A DNA stretch of 64,000 nt from Lacrimispora algidixylanolytica (GCF_003609635.1 NZ_MCIA01000032.1:1-64000), one strand, 5' to 3'; numbered from the stretch's first letter, positions 28,442 to 37,813 are shown. Program-made: numbers and translations. The notes: generated by a model from the sequence alone, not told the origin.

Positions 28442-30577
28442 ATGAAGTTATTTTATACCAAACCGGCAATGAAATGGGAAGAAACCTTGCCTATTGGAAA
28501 TGGCAGTCTTGGTGCCATGATATGGGGCGATGCAAAGAAAGAATGTCTGGGACTGAACGAAGAAAGCCTGTGGTCAGGTTATTACCACGATAAGAATAAC
28601 AATAAGGCTTTTGAACACCTTGAAGAGTGCCGTAGGCTCGTAGAAGGGGAAGCGTTTGAACAGGCAGAAAAGGTCATTCGGGAAAATATGTTAGGGGAAT
28701 ATAATGAATCTTATATGCCTCTTGGCAATCTTTATTTTACCTTTGATCATGGAGAAGAAATTAAAAACTACAAACGTTCTCTAGACCTGGAACATTCGGT
28801 TTCAAAGGTCAGCTATCAGATAGGAGAACATCGCTATACAAGAGAATACTTTGCAAGCTATCCAGCTAAGGCAATTTTTATAAAGCTTCAATGTAACAGC
28901 CCGGCCTTAAATTTCAAGGTTTCCTTTGAATCAGAGATGAGCAGTGAGACAACTTATTCTTTAGATGGTTTAAAGATAACGGGTGTTTGTCCAGAGCATG
29001 TAGACCCATCCTACATAGATGTCAATGAGAACCCTGTGATTCAGGGAGATAAAGGCATGAAGTTTCATGCAGGATTAAGCGTAATAAAGTGTGATGGAAC
29101 CATAGAAAAAGAAGAACAGTCCATAAGTATTACCAATGCATCGACAGTGATTCTAGCATTTTCTGCGGTAAAAGAGCCAGAATATAATCCTTCCATGTCC
29201 TATGACGAGATGAAGGAGATACATATTAAGGATTATAGGGCCTTATATGAGAAGGTGGAGCTTTATCTTGGTGAAGATAATGATCTTACAACCGATGAAA
29301 GGCTTGAGCGACTGAGAAAGGGTGAAGAGGACAATTCTTTGTATGTCCTGTTCTTTCAGTATGGCAGATATCTATTAATCAGCTCATCCAGACAGGGAAG
29401 TCTGCCTGCTAATTTACAGGGAATCTGGAGCTGGCAGTTTAGAGCACCATGGAGCTGCAACTGGACCACCAATATCAATGCGCAGATGAATTACTGGCTT
29501 GCTCAGAGTTGCAATCTTAAGGAATGCCTGCCTCCATACTTTGAATTAGTCAATAAGCTTTGTGAGGAAGGAAAAAAGACTGCAAAGGTTCATTATAACT
29601 GCAGAGGTTTTGTCCATCATCACAATGCGGATTACTGGTGCAATACAAATCCAGTTGGTGTGGCCTATGGAGTTGATCATGGAGAGGAAGAATCTGTTAC
29701 CTGGTCTATGTGGCCCATGGGTGGTGCATGGTTGACCAGTGAATTGTTTCGCCATTACGAATATAATCCAGATGAGGAATTTTTAAAAGATACCGTCTAT
29801 CCGGTTTTAAAAGAATCCGCCATGTTTTTAATAGACTGGCTTTACGAATATGAGGGCAACTATGTAACCTGTCCATCAACTTCTCCGGAAAATAAGTTTA
29901 AAGCGCCATCGGGTGCTCCTAGTTCAGTGGCTATGTCTTCTGCCATGGACCTTGCTATCATTCGGGAAGTGTTTGGGAATTTCCAGAAAACCTGTGAGAT
30001 CTTAAAGATTGATGATGAAATTTTAGAAGAAATATCCGAAAGACTTTCAAAGCTCACTCCATTTAAAGTAGGAAGCAAGGGACAGCTTCTTGAATGGAAT
30101 AAGGAGTTTGAAGAGTGCGAGCCTGGCCATCGTCATCTATCTCATCTATACGGAATGTTTCCTGGAGAGATATTTGAAGGAGATGAGAAACTTACAGAGG
30201 CTTGCAAAAAGTCTATGTCCCTGCGTTTAAGCAGCGGTAGCGGTCATACGGGTTGGAGTTGTGCCTGGATTATTAATTTATTTGCGGTTTTAGGGGATGC
30301 AGAAAATGCATACCATTATTTAAATACCCTTTTGACAAGATCCACCTACGAAAATCTTTGGTCTGCTCATCCGCCATTTCAGATTGATGGAAACTTTGGA
30401 GGAGCTGCTGGATTAGCCAACATGATGGTTCAAGACCGAAACGGAGAGATTAAGATCTTACCTGCAATGCCAGCTCAATTTGGCACTGGATATGTAAAGG
30501 GGCTTAGAATCAAGAACGGAAAAACAGTGGATATCAATTGGGTAGATGGTGAGTTAAACAGTTATCGGATCTATTGA
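28442..30577 (+). CDS. GH95 alpha-L-fucosidase/alpha-L-galactosidase family enzyme
   Basis: An inverting glycosidase of 711 residues. N-terminal beta domain (WEETLPIGNGSLGAMIWG; LNEESLWSG), linker, then the (alpha/alpha)6 barrel with LPANLQGIWS, WTTNINAQMNYWLAQ (the paired asparagines that activate water in GH95), GGAWLTSELFRHYEY, the acid glutamate in CPSTSPENKF, HRHLSHLYGMFPG, and HPPFQIDGNFGGAAG near the end. It lacks a signal peptide and the C-terminal beta domain is short, so it is probably cytoplasmic, acting on imported fucosylated or galactosylated oligosaccharides. It sits directly after the beta-glucoside operon but beyond its terminator. Fucose versus L-galactose cannot be decided here. 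Confidence 0.88.
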   Translation: MKLFYTKPAMKWEETLPIGNGSLGAMIWGDAKKECLGLNEESLWSGYYHDKNNNKAFEHLEECRRLVEGEAFEQAEKVIRENMLGEYNESYMPLGNLYFTFDHGEEIKNYKRSLDLEHSVSKVSYQIGEHRYTREYFASYPAKAIFIKLQCNSPALNFKVSFESEMSSETTYSLDGLKITGVCPEHVDPSYIDVNENPVIQGDKGMKFHAGLSVIKCDGTIEKEEQSISITNASTVILAFSAVKEPEYNPSMSYDEMKEIHIKDYRALYEKVELYLGEDNDLTTDERLERLRKGEEDNSLYVLFFQYGRYLLISSSRQGSLPANLQGIWSWQFRAPWSCNWTTNINAQMNYWLAQSCNLKECLPPYFELVNKLCEEGKKTAKVHYNCRGFVHHHNADYWCNTNPVGVAYGVDHGEEESVTWSMWPMGGAWLTSELFRHYEYNPDEEFLKDTVYPVLKESAMFLIDWLYEYEGNYVTCPSTSPENKFKAPSGAPSSVAMSSAMDLAIIREVFGNFQKTCEILKIDDEILEEISERLSKLTPFKVGSKGQLLEWNKEFEECEPGHRHLSHLYGMFPGEIFEGDEKLTEACKKSMSLRLSSGSGHTGWSCAWIINLFAVLGDAENAYHYLNTLLTRSTYENLWSAHPPFQIDGNFGGAAGLANMMVQDRNGEIKILPAMPAQFGTGYVKGLRIKNGKTVDINWVDGELNSYRIY

Positions 30578-30598
30578 TGGGGAATAGGAGTTAAAAAT

Positions 30599-30648
30599 AA
30601 GGTGTAAATAAGTTTCTGAAAGAGAAATTTGTTTGCACCTTTTTTGAT
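30599..30648 (+). terminator. Terminator after the GH95 gene
   Basis: AAGGTGTAAATAAGTTTCT pairs with AGAGAAATTTGTTTGCACCTT with G-U pairs and a three-base loop. T-run follows. Confidence 0.75.
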
Positions 30649-30668
30649 CTGGTTATCAATCCCAAGAT

Positions 30669-30697
30669 TTGACTTTATTAAATTAATGTGGTAGTAT
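30669..30697 (+). promoter_or_regulatory. Promoter of the glycine riboswitch transcript
   Basis: TTGACT (30669-30674) and TAGTAT (30692-30697) with a 17-base spacer. The transcript would begin just before the first aptamer. Confidence 0.6.
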
Positions 30698-30703
30698 AGA
30701 AAA

Positions 30704-30897
30704 TGAAGTGACATCAACAAGTGAAGTTTGTAGGAAAATGGCGTAAGCCTACCGAAGGAGTAACACTCTCAGGTGCCCGAAAAATCGGGTGTGGACTATA
30801 AATGGATGTAACTCTGGAGAATCCCTTTTAAGGGTGCCGAAGGTGTAAGGGACGGATAAAACCGTTTTAATCTCTCAGGCAAAAGGACAGAGAACCT
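30704..30897 (+). ncRNA. Tandem glycine riboswitch (gcvT element)
   Basis: Two glycine aptamers in series. The first (about 30718-30800) contains ACCGAAGGAGTAA and CTCTCAGGTGCCCGA. The second (about 30811-30893) contains GGTGCCGAAGGTGTAAGG and CTCTCAGGCAAAAGGACAGAG, the hallmark conserved core. The short linker between them fits the tandem arrangement. It controls the downstream amino acid symporter; a terminator in the expression platform follows. Whether glycine turns expression on or off cannot be read safely. Confidence 0.9.
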
Positions 30898-30935
30898 ATA
30901 TGTGATTTTTTTGGGGTTTTTTTGTGCATATCCGG

Positions 30936-30965
30936 AGTCAAACCATTTTTTGGTTTGGCTTTTTT
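30936..30965 (+). terminator. Expression-platform terminator of the glycine riboswitch
   Basis: AGTCAAACCA (30936-30945) and TGGTTTGGCT (30951-30960) pair with one G-U, followed by TTTTT. It lies between the second aptamer and the ribosome binding site of the symporter gene. Confidence 0.75.
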
Positions 30966-31015
30966 ATTTGTTGATGCAAGAAATTTTTGCAAAAATTTAT
31001 AAGGAGTGTTCGAGT

Positions 31016-32404
31016 ATGGAATGGTTTTCTGGATTGGTCCTAAGTATTAACAAAGTTTTATGGGATGTATTTTTAATTGTTGTACTGTGTGGTGTAGGTC
31101 TTTATTTTACCGTAAGGACCAGGGGCATACAATTTCGTAGATTTAAGGATAGTTTTCGGATGACCTTTGGGTCTATTACCTTTAAAGGGAAAGAAGCCAG
31201 TGAAAAAGAGGGCATGACATCTTTTCAGTCCCTTCTCACCTCAGTATCTGCGCAGATAGGTACAGGTAATCTGGCGGGTGTTGCGACAGCTATGATTTCT
31301 GGAGGACCTGGTTCCGTATTTTGGATGTGGGTCAGCGCGATCTTAGGCATGGCTACCATCTATGCAGAAGCGACTTTGGCTCAGCGTTATAAGACCATAG
31401 TGAATGGTGAGTTGGTAGGCGGACCAGTTTATTATATTAGGGCTGCCATCAAAGGTCCAGCGGGGAAAATGGTAGCAGCAGTTTTCTCTGTGCTCATCAT
31501 TATAGCCCTTGGTTTCATGGGAAATATGGTTCAGGCAAACTCGGTAGGAGGAGCTATGGAAGCGGCATTTGGAATTCGTTCTGAATACGTGGGAGTTGCC
31601 CTGGCGATTTTATCGCTTCTAGTCTTTTTAGGCGGTGTAAAACGAATTGTTGCGGTAGCGGAAAAAGTAGTCCCCTTTATGGCAATTTTCTTTACCTTAG
31701 CATCCCTAATTATCATGATCGTGAATTTCCGTAACATCATTCCAGCTTTTTATGATATCTTTGTAGGCGCGTTTAATCCTAAGGCAGTGTTAGGCGGAGT
31801 TCTTGGAGTTACTGTACAAAAAGCCATGCGTTTTGGAATTGCCAGAGGTTTATTCACTCATGAAGCTGGTATGGGGTCAACACCTCATGCTCATGCGCTG
31901 GCACGTGTGAAAAACCCATGTGAACAGGGTCTTGTTGCTATGATGGGAGTTTTTGTGGATACCATCGTATTGTTGCCATTAACTGTGTTGGCTATCTTAA
32001 CGACTGGTGTCCTTGGATCTAGAGATGCAGCAGGGGAATTTGTAACCGGAATTGAGCTGACTCAATCTGCCTTTGCTCAAGTCTTTGGCCACTTTGGCTA
32101 CGTTATTATAGCGATCTGTGTGTTTTTCTTTGCATTTGCTACTATCATGGGTTGGTACTTTTTTGGCCTTGCCAATGTGAAGTATCTCTTTGGTAAGAAA
32201 GCCATTCCGTTTTATGCAGTGATGGTTTCGATATTTGTGGGAATTGGCTGCGCACTAAAGGTAGATCTAGTCTGGAGTTTGGCAGATCTCTTCAATGGTC
32301 TCATGGTTATTCCAAATATATTGGCGATTACATTGCTTGGAGGCGTTGTTATAAAGCTGACGAAAGACTGGGAAGCAGGAAAGCCATATGATAAGGAAAA
32401 TTAA
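31016..32404 (+). CDS. Sodium:alanine/glycine symporter (AGCS family)
   Basis: A Na+-coupled importer for glycine or alanine with about eleven membrane spans. AGCS features are clear: SLLTSVSAQIGTGNLAGVAT near residues 70-90, ISGGPGSVFWMWVSAILGMA, the GGPVYYIR motif, and AGMGSTPHAHALARVKNPC in the second half. I start at ATG 31016, which has AAGGAG at 31001-31006. The longer reading would begin inside the riboswitch expression platform. Control by a tandem glycine riboswitch strongly favours glycine as substrate. Glycine uptake fits an organism with reductive amino acid metabolism. It is transcribed alone with a terminator behind. Confidence 0.9.
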   Translation: MEWFSGLVLSINKVLWDVFLIVVLCGVGLYFTVRTRGIQFRRFKDSFRMTFGSITFKGKEASEKEGMTSFQSLLTSVSAQIGTGNLAGVATAMISGGPGSVFWMWVSAILGMATIYAEATLAQRYKTIVNGELVGGPVYYIRAAIKGPAGKMVAAVFSVLIIIALGFMGNMVQANSVGGAMEAAFGIRSEYVGVALAILSLLVFLGGVKRIVAVAEKVVPFMAIFFTLASLIIMIVNFRNIIPAFYDIFVGAFNPKAVLGGVLGVTVQKAMRFGIARGLFTHEAGMGSTPHAHALARVKNPCEQGLVAMMGVFVDTIVLLPLTVLAILTTGVLGSRDAAGEFVTGIELTQSAFAQVFGHFGYVIIAICVFFFAFATIMGWYFFGLANVKYLFGKKAIPFYAVMVSIFVGIGCALKVDLVWSLADLFNGLMVIPNILAITLLGGVVIKLTKDWEAGKPYDKEN

Positions 32405-32423
32405 ATATAATTAAAAACATAAT

Positions 32424-32460
32424 ATCCTCGTTGACTGGATTGGTCAGCGGGGATTTCTTT
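32424..32460 (+). terminator. Terminator after the symporter gene
   Basis: ATCCTCGTTGAC and GTCAGCGGGGAT pair with two G-U, followed by TTTCTTTT. Confidence 0.75.
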
Positions 32461-32595
32461 TATGTTATAATTTTGTAAACAAATACAAGAAAACTTAAAA
32501 TTAATTAATGCTTACTTAATGGCTTTCTTAAAATAAAGGTATATAATAGGTCTTTGTGGGTCAGCCACACATAGCAGCGTGAGGAGGACATAAGA

Positions 32596-33990
32596 GTGGC
32601 ATTTAGTAGTTTAGAATTTGTTTTTCGTTTTTTTCCGGCATTTCTGGCACTCTATTATCTGGTGGCCGAAAAGCATAGAAATAAAGTCCTTCTAATAGGA
32701 AGTCTTTGTTTTTATGCCCTGGGTGATATTAGGTATCTTCCTATTATTATAGTATCTGTTTTCGTTAATTACCTTGCAGTCAGACAGATGATTCGTCATC
32801 GCAATCATGAAAAGATCTGGCTTTTTGTATCCCTGTTGTATAATATAGGGACATTATTTTTCTTTAAATACTCCAATTTTCTAATTGAAAATGTGAATAC
32901 CCTTTTAAGGATTAGTCACTATGAGAAAAACCTGCCTCTTTTGAATCTTGGCTTACCTTTGGGGATTAGCTTTTATACGTTTCAAATCATCTCATGTGTT
33001 GTAGATGTTTATCGAAAGGAAATAAAAGAAGAACTAACGTTTTTTCGGTTCGCTACCTATGTAACCATGTTCCCTAAAATATTATCTGGGCCAATTACTT
33101 CCTATGGAGAGATCTCAGACGAACTGACAACCAGAAAGTACAACATCTTTAAGATAGAAATGGGACTGAGGCTTTTTATCTTAGGGTTGGGAATGAAGGT
33201 TCTTGTAGCAGACCGTATTGGAATGTTATGGAATGATATACAGACTATAGGTTTTCAAAGTATCTCCACCCCCCTTGCATGGCTTGGTTCCATGGCATAC
33301 AGTATACAGATTTATCTGGATTTCCAAGGATATTCCCTTATGGCGATAGGAATAGGAAGAATGCTGGGATTTCACCTTCCAAACAATTTTAATCACCCCT
33401 ATATGTCTAAATCCGTCACTGAATTTTGGCGGAGGTGGCATATGACCCTTGGTATGTGGTTTCGAAGCTATGTGTACATTCCCTTAGGTGGAAACCGTTA
33501 CGGCATGAAACGGCTTGTAGCAAACCTTCTTGCAGTATGGATTCTTACGGGGCTTTGGCACGGAGCAAGCTGGAACTTCATATTATGGGGATTTTTGTTG
33601 TTCCTCTTAATTCTACTTGAAAAGCTATTCTATAAGCCTTTGCTTGATCGGTCAAGGGTTCTTGCAAGACTCTATATGCTTTTTGTGATGCCTGTAACCT
33701 GGATGATCTTTGCCATCAATCAAAGTAAAGATTTAATAATCTACCTTGGAAGAATGTTTGGAATTAGTCACGGCTTTAATGTAAATCAACATGATTATAT
33801 TCGATATCTCAGTCAATATAAATGGATGTTTCTCATTGGAGGTTTTCTTTGCTTCCCTTACGGAAGGCGGTTATTTAATCGGTTTCAAAACAGCCTGGCG
33901 TGTACCATATTCCTGTTGTTTCTATTCTGGTACTCCGTGTACCTTATTTCCAATGGGGTAAATAATCCCTTCCTATATTTTAAGTTTTAG
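32596..33990 (+). CDS. MBOAT-family membrane O-acyltransferase
   Basis: A multi-span acyltransferase of 464 residues resembling AlgI/DltB/PatA. Key motifs: RFATYVTMFPKILSGPI, the MBOAT signature SVTEFWRRWHMTLGMWFRSY followed by VYIPLGGNR, and the catalytic histidine in LTGLWHGASWNFILWG. It moves acyl groups across the membrane onto an extracellular polymer. GTG start with GAGGAGG upstream. The next gene, 27 bases on, encodes a secreted SGNH-type protein, the usual partner in such O-acylation systems (AlgI-AlgX, PatA-PatB). The polymer is unknown; no polysaccharide gene cluster is adjacent. Confidence 0.88.
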   Translation: MAFSSLEFVFRFFPAFLALYYLVAEKHRNKVLLIGSLCFYALGDIRYLPIIIVSVFVNYLAVRQMIRHRNHEKIWLFVSLLYNIGTLFFFKYSNFLIENVNTLLRISHYEKNLPLLNLGLPLGISFYTFQIISCVVDVYRKEIKEELTFFRFATYVTMFPKILSGPITSYGEISDELTTRKYNIFKIEMGLRLFILGLGMKVLVADRIGMLWNDIQTIGFQSISTPLAWLGSMAYSIQIYLDFQGYSLMAIGIGRMLGFHLPNNFNHPYMSKSVTEFWRRWHMTLGMWFRSYVYIPLGGNRYGMKRLVANLLAVWILTGLWHGASWNFILWGFLLFLLILLEKLFYKPLLDRSRVLARLYMLFVMPVTWMIFAINQSKDLIIYLGRMFGISHGFNVNQHDYIRYLSQYKWMFLIGGFLCFPYGRRLFNRFQNSLACTIFLLFLFWYSVYLISNGVNNPFLYFKF

Positions 33991-34017
33991 AAGTACATAT
34001 ATGAAGAAAGGGTTAGA

Positions 34018-34947
34018 ATGAAACAGTTAAAAGATTTTAAAAGATACCGTTTGCTTGCTCTGATTTTTGTCAGCACCTTGATTCTGTCGTCCATTGGATT
34101 CGCAGGGAAAAATACGGTATATGCAGATAATACAATTGATTTGTTGAAGTCACCTCAGCTTATGGTAGTGTTTGAAGGGGTAAAGCAGGGGAAATACCCA
34201 TGGGATGTTTTAGCTCAGCCAACTAAAACAGAGGAAGTATCAAAAGAGATTGAGGTGAAAAAGGAGGAAGTACCAGTCATAGAGCCCGCCTGGGAAGTAG
34301 AGACTGCATCAACTAAAGAGGCGACCCCTTCTCAGGCCCAAGAATCCAATCCATTTACAAAGGTAGATGAAAGATATTTTGATGATGCTTTATTTATCGG
34401 AGATTCCAGGACAGTTGGTCTGTCTGAGTATTCCAATTGGAAAAATCCAGTCTATTATGCTGATGTAGGCCTTACGGTATATCATGTATTTGATAAAGAA
34501 ATCGCAAATGTAAATGGGGAGACCATGAATATAGACCAGGCTCTTCAAAGACAGAAATTTGGTAAGATTTATATTATGCTGGGGATCAATGAACTTGGAA
34601 GAGGGACAACGGAAACATTTGCAAGGAAGTATAGTCAGGTAATTGGAAGAATCAGAGAGCTCCAGCCAGATGCCATCATCTTCATTGAAGGAATCATGGG
34701 AGTTTCCAAGAAAAAATCAGATTCAGATCCTATATTTAACAATAAAAATATACAGGAAAGAAATGCAGCAATTGAGACTCTGGCAGATAATAGTTCTATC
34801 TATTATATTGATGTTAATCAGGTCATTATGGATGATTCTGGTGGAATTCCTTCGGAATATACTTTTGATAATGTTCATTTAAAGGCCGCTTACTATAGTA
34901 TTTGGACAAATTATTTGATGGAGCACGGCGTCATAAGAAAACCTTAA
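34018..34947 (+). CDS. Secreted/anchored SGNH-hydrolase-like protein
   Basis: A 309-residue extracytoplasmic protein. Residues about 10-36 form a signal peptide or anchor (LLALIFVSTLILSSIGFAG). A low-complexity Glu/Lys/Pro-rich linker follows (about 70-115). From about 120 the SGNH fold has block I FIGDSRTVGLSEY with nucleophile Ser, block III-like GINELGRGT and block V DNVHLKAAYY with catalytic Asp-His. It lies 27 bases after the MBOAT gene, so the two form an O-acylation pair: MBOAT exports acyl groups, SGNH transfers or removes them on the surface polymer (inference from known pairs). Confidence 0.84.
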   Translation: MKQLKDFKRYRLLALIFVSTLILSSIGFAGKNTVYADNTIDLLKSPQLMVVFEGVKQGKYPWDVLAQPTKTEEVSKEIEVKKEEVPVIEPAWEVETASTKEATPSQAQESNPFTKVDERYFDDALFIGDSRTVGLSEYSNWKNPVYYADVGLTVYHVFDKEIANVNGETMNIDQALQRQKFGKIYIMLGINELGRGTTETFARKYSQVIGRIRELQPDAIIFIEGIMGVSKKKSDSDPIFNNKNIQERNAAIETLADNSSIYYIDVNQVIMDDSGGIPSEYTFDNVHLKAAYYSIWTNYLMEHGVIRKP

Positions 34948-35088
34948 GGAAACAAGATACAAATTATAATAATCCAGGTATTCTCATAATGCTCATTTTA
35001 TATTATAATTTATTAGGTATGCTTAATTTGGCGAAAAGTGGTACATAATGGATAAAGCCCAGTTTTGGGGAATAGAGAGGCATTCTGG

Positions 35089-36108
35089 ATGAATCGATTT
35101 GATGATATTGTTAATAACACTCTTGCGAAAAAGATTTTAAGTGTTATATTGCTTGCCCTGTTTATGTATTTATTTCGGGGAATGTTTAATCAGCTTCTGC
35201 TCATTTTTATCATTACATTTATTTTAGGGCAGTTGCAAAAATATATATACGATAAGGTGAATGCCCGTATAAAAGTTAGTCGTAAGCTGATCACTATACT
35301 GATGTATCTGGTAATTCTTCTGATCTTTACGATCTGTGGAATTGTATATATTCCAAAGGTTACTCAGCAGTTATTTGATATTGTCAATCTGATCTCCAAG
35401 TTTGACTTAAATCAGGTACAATCAGAAATAAATATTAGTATCATTAACAGCATTCCAAAGGAACAGATTGACGGATATATCCGGATGGCAGAAAGTCATC
35501 TTCTTGGTTTTGTTGCAACCGCTGGTACCTTCAGCATTAATTTAGTGCTTTCTTTCTTAATCAGTTTCCTCTTTTTATTAGAGCGGGATGAGATTCTTGG
35601 TTTTTTAAAGCAGATGGAGAACAGCAAGGTGTCTTTTCTCTATGAGTACTTTGTATTTTACGGCAAAAAGTTTTTAAATTCCTTTGGTAAGGTGATTGAA
35701 TTACAGATTGTTATTGCATTCATTAATTCGCTATTGTCTGTTTTGGCTCTAACGATTATGGGCTTTCCTCAGACACTGGGCCTTGGGGCTATGATATTTA
35801 TTCTAGGACTGATACCAGTAGCAGGAGTGATTATTTCTCTCGTTCCTCTTACCATTATTGCATTTAATATAGGTGGTGCGATTAAGATTATTGAGGTAAT
35901 CGTGATGATCGTTATACTTCACTCTCTGGAGACTTACGTGTTAAATCCTAAATTGATGTCAGCCAAAACAAAAATACCCGTATTTTTAGTATTCTTAATT
36001 TTGTTAGTGAGCGAACATTATATTGGAGTTTGGGGACTTCTTTTTGGAATTCCGCTTTTTATGTTCTTTTTGGATATTTTAGATATTAAGGTGAAAGATA
36101 AAACGTAA
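35089..36108 (+). CDS. AI-2E/YdiK-family membrane protein
   Basis: A 339-residue integral membrane protein of the AI-2E transporter family. It has N-terminal helices (LSVILLALFMYLFRGMF), a periplasmic-like mid segment and the conserved C-terminal block LGAMIFILGLIPVAGVIISL with LVPLTII. The signature ETYVLNPKLMSAKTKIPVFL follows, and then LVSEHYIGVWGLLFGIPLFM. Despite the name, most members are not proven autoinducer exporters; some are Na+(Li+)/H+ antiporters or peptidoglycan-precursor-related. I prefer ATG 35089 (AGAGAGG, spacing 8) to the upstream TTG. It is monocistronic, closed by a strong terminator. Confidence 0.82.
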   Translation: MNRFDDIVNNTLAKKILSVILLALFMYLFRGMFNQLLLIFIITFILGQLQKYIYDKVNARIKVSRKLITILMYLVILLIFTICGIVYIPKVTQQLFDIVNLISKFDLNQVQSEINISIINSIPKEQIDGYIRMAESHLLGFVATAGTFSINLVLSFLISFLFLLERDEILGFLKQMENSKVSFLYEYFVFYGKKFLNSFGKVIELQIVIAFINSLLSVLALTIMGFPQTLGLGAMIFILGLIPVAGVIISLVPLTIIAFNIGGAIKIIEVIVMIVILHSLETYVLNPKLMSAKTKIPVFLVFLILLVSEHYIGVWGLLFGIPLFMFFLDILDIKVKDKT

Positions 36109-36128
36109 TATAGATAGATTCCTATCTT

Positions 36129-36163
36129 CCAGCCGCTTTTTTATGAGCGGCTGGCTTTTTTTG
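36129..36163 (+). terminator. Terminator after the AI-2E-family gene
   Basis: CCAGCCGCT and AGCGGCTGG pair perfectly around TTTTTATG, followed by CTTTTTTT. Confidence 0.85.
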
Positions 36164-36223
36164 TTTTGATATAAATATTCGTATTATGTATAGGTGAGTG
36201 AAAGACTGATACATATTTTGAAT

Positions 36224-36252
36224 TTGTTTCGAATACGCCCTAATGCTATAAT
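36224..36252 (+). promoter_or_regulatory. Promoter of the amino acid ABC transporter operon
   Basis: TTGTTT (36224-36229) and TATAAT (36247-36252) with a 17-base spacer, about 38 bases before the permease start. Confidence 0.5.
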
Positions 36253-36289
36253 CGTGCTAGAATTCATTATAGATTAAGGAGTATATAAC

Positions 36290-36952
36290 GTGTTTGATCT
36301 CTCTTATTTTTTCGGGGTATTTCCAGTCATTGCTTCAAAATTACAAGTGACGCTTTCCTTGACTTTAACAGCAGCTATTTTTTCCATTGTTATCGGCGTC
36401 ATAATTGCGGTAATCGGATATTATAAAATATGTTTCTTATATCCAATTACCCGCTTTTATCTTTCGATTTTAAGGGGAACCCCTCTCGTTGCACAGTTAT
36501 ATTTTTTTTACTATGGACTGGCGCGGGTCAGTGAAATTGTGTTAAATATGAAACCGTTGACAGCAGTGGCTCTGGTATTAAGCTTAAATACCGGTGCCTT
36601 TATGTCGGAAAGCATACGTGGTGGCCTGCTATCTGTTGATTCCGGCCAAAAGGAAGCGGCTGCTATGTTAGGTATGTCAGAACTTCAAACCATCAAAAGG
36701 ATTGTTTTGCCTCAGGCGTTTAGAGTGTCATTGCCATCTCTATTTAATGATTTAATAAATCTTTTAAAGGCTACCTCGCTGGCGTTTATGCTAGGTGTGA
36801 GAGATATTATGGGACAGGCCAAAAGTGAAGGGGCTCAATCTTTTCGTTACTTTGAGATATATCTGGCCGTAATGATTATTTATTGGATTTTAGTTTTGGG
36901 ATTTTCTCATTTTCATAAGATTATGGATAGAAAATGTATGGATATGTACTAA
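36290..36952 (+). CDS. Polar amino acid ABC transporter permease
   Basis: A His/Glu/Gln/Arg-type permease of 220 residues with about five membrane spans. It carries the N-terminal HisM-type segment TLSLTLTAAIFSIVIGVIIA, the motif LRGTPLVAQLYFFYYGL and the ATPase-contact EAA loop (KEAAAMLGMSELQTIKRIVL). GTG start with AAGGAG upstream. It begins an operon with a binding lipoprotein and an ATPase, making a complete importer; only one permease type is present, so it likely works as a homodimer. The operon leads into the double-cubane reductase and selenium genes, so its substrate may matter for them. Confidence 0.87.
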   Translation: MFDLSYFFGVFPVIASKLQVTLSLTLTAAIFSIVIGVIIAVIGYYKICFLYPITRFYLSILRGTPLVAQLYFFYYGLARVSEIVLNMKPLTAVALVLSLNTGAFMSESIRGGLLSVDSGQKEAAAMLGMSELQTIKRIVLPQAFRVSLPSLFNDLINLLKATSLAFMLGVRDIMGQAKSEGAQSFRYFEIYLAVMIIYWILVLGFSHFHKIMDRKCMDMY

Positions 36953-36982
36953 AAAGAAACTTAAATTAGGGAGGAAATACGA

Positions 36983-37813
36983 ATGAAAAAAATGATACCG
37001 ATTCTACTGGTAGCTGCGGCAGTTGCACTTTGTGGCTGTAGCAAAAGCACTTTATCCAATCCAGTAAATAAAGAATCCATCACCGAAAAAAGTGCTAATG
37101 TTGAGCACCGTAAAGTAAGAATTGCAACAGGTGGCACAGGAGAGCCTTATAGTTTGCTTAGTAGTGACGGGAAAGACTGGACTGGAATTGATGCAGAGAT
37201 GTGGAGTGAAATTTCAAAACGTACAGGCTGGGAGATTGAATTTAAGCAAGCGGAGTTCTCCTCCTTGTTTGGAGAACTGGATGCTGGACGCATTGATGTA
37301 GCAGCAAACTGTTTTGCAACAACAAAAGCCAGGATGGAAAAATATATTACGTCTCACCCTTATTATGGGGATGCCCAGTGTGTAATCGTCAACGAAGATC
37401 AATCGGATATCAATACATTGGAGGAGCTAAAAGGCATAACAATTGGGGTAACCCAGGGACAGGCTTCTCAGGTGTCTGTAGAAAAATTAGCGGATACATA
37501 TCAGTGGAATGTTGTAGTTTATGAAACAAGTGATACGGGCTACCAAGATCTTTACTTAAAGAGAATCAATGCCATGGCAACCACGGACAGCCTCGTTCAT
37601 AAATATGAGAAGTCTCAGAATATGAAGTTCCATATTTTAGATAACAGATTATTGGCGAATAATGTAGCGTATTATTTTCAACAAAACGATAAGGGACAGG
37701 AACTATGCAATGAAGTAAATCAGGTTCTTGATGAGATGATGAAAGATGGTACTACCTCGAAAATCATTACCAAATGGATGTATTCCGACATGACGAAAAT
37801 GATTCGTGATTGA
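36983..37813 (+). CDS. Amino acid ABC transporter substrate-binding lipoprotein
   Basis: A type II periplasmic-binding-fold protein anchored by lipid. Signal peptide residues 1-17 with lipobox ALCGC, then a Ser/Asn-rich linker. The SBP_bac_3 domain begins with VRIATGGTGEPYSLLSSDGK and includes GIDAEMWSEISKRTGWEIEF, the hinge GITIGVTQGQASQVSVEKL, and DSLVHKYEKSQ. Family members bind polar amino acids, cystine or related compounds; an arginine of the usual ligand pocket is not evident at the ANCFATTKARMEKYITSHPYY position beyond R in KARM. Its stop lies 20 bases before the chosen ATPase start. The substrate is undetermined. Confidence 0.86.
   Translation: MKKMIPILLVAAAVALCGCSKSTLSNPVNKESITEKSANVEHRKVRIATGGTGEPYSLLSSDGKDWTGIDAEMWSEISKRTGWEIEFKQAEFSSLFGELDAGRIDVAANCFATTKARMEKYITSHPYYGDAQCVIVNEDQSDINTLEELKGITIGVTQGQASQVSVEKLADTYQWNVVVYETSDTGYQDLYLKRINAMATTDSLVHKYEKSQNMKFHILDNRLLANNVAYYFQQNDKGQELCNEVNQVLDEMMKDGTTSKIITKWMYSDMTKMIRD

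Noticed and set aside
30902-31015. N-terminal extension of the glycine symporter
   Set aside because: It would be translated from the riboswitch expression platform; ATG 31016 has a proper AAGGAG site and gives the family-standard start.
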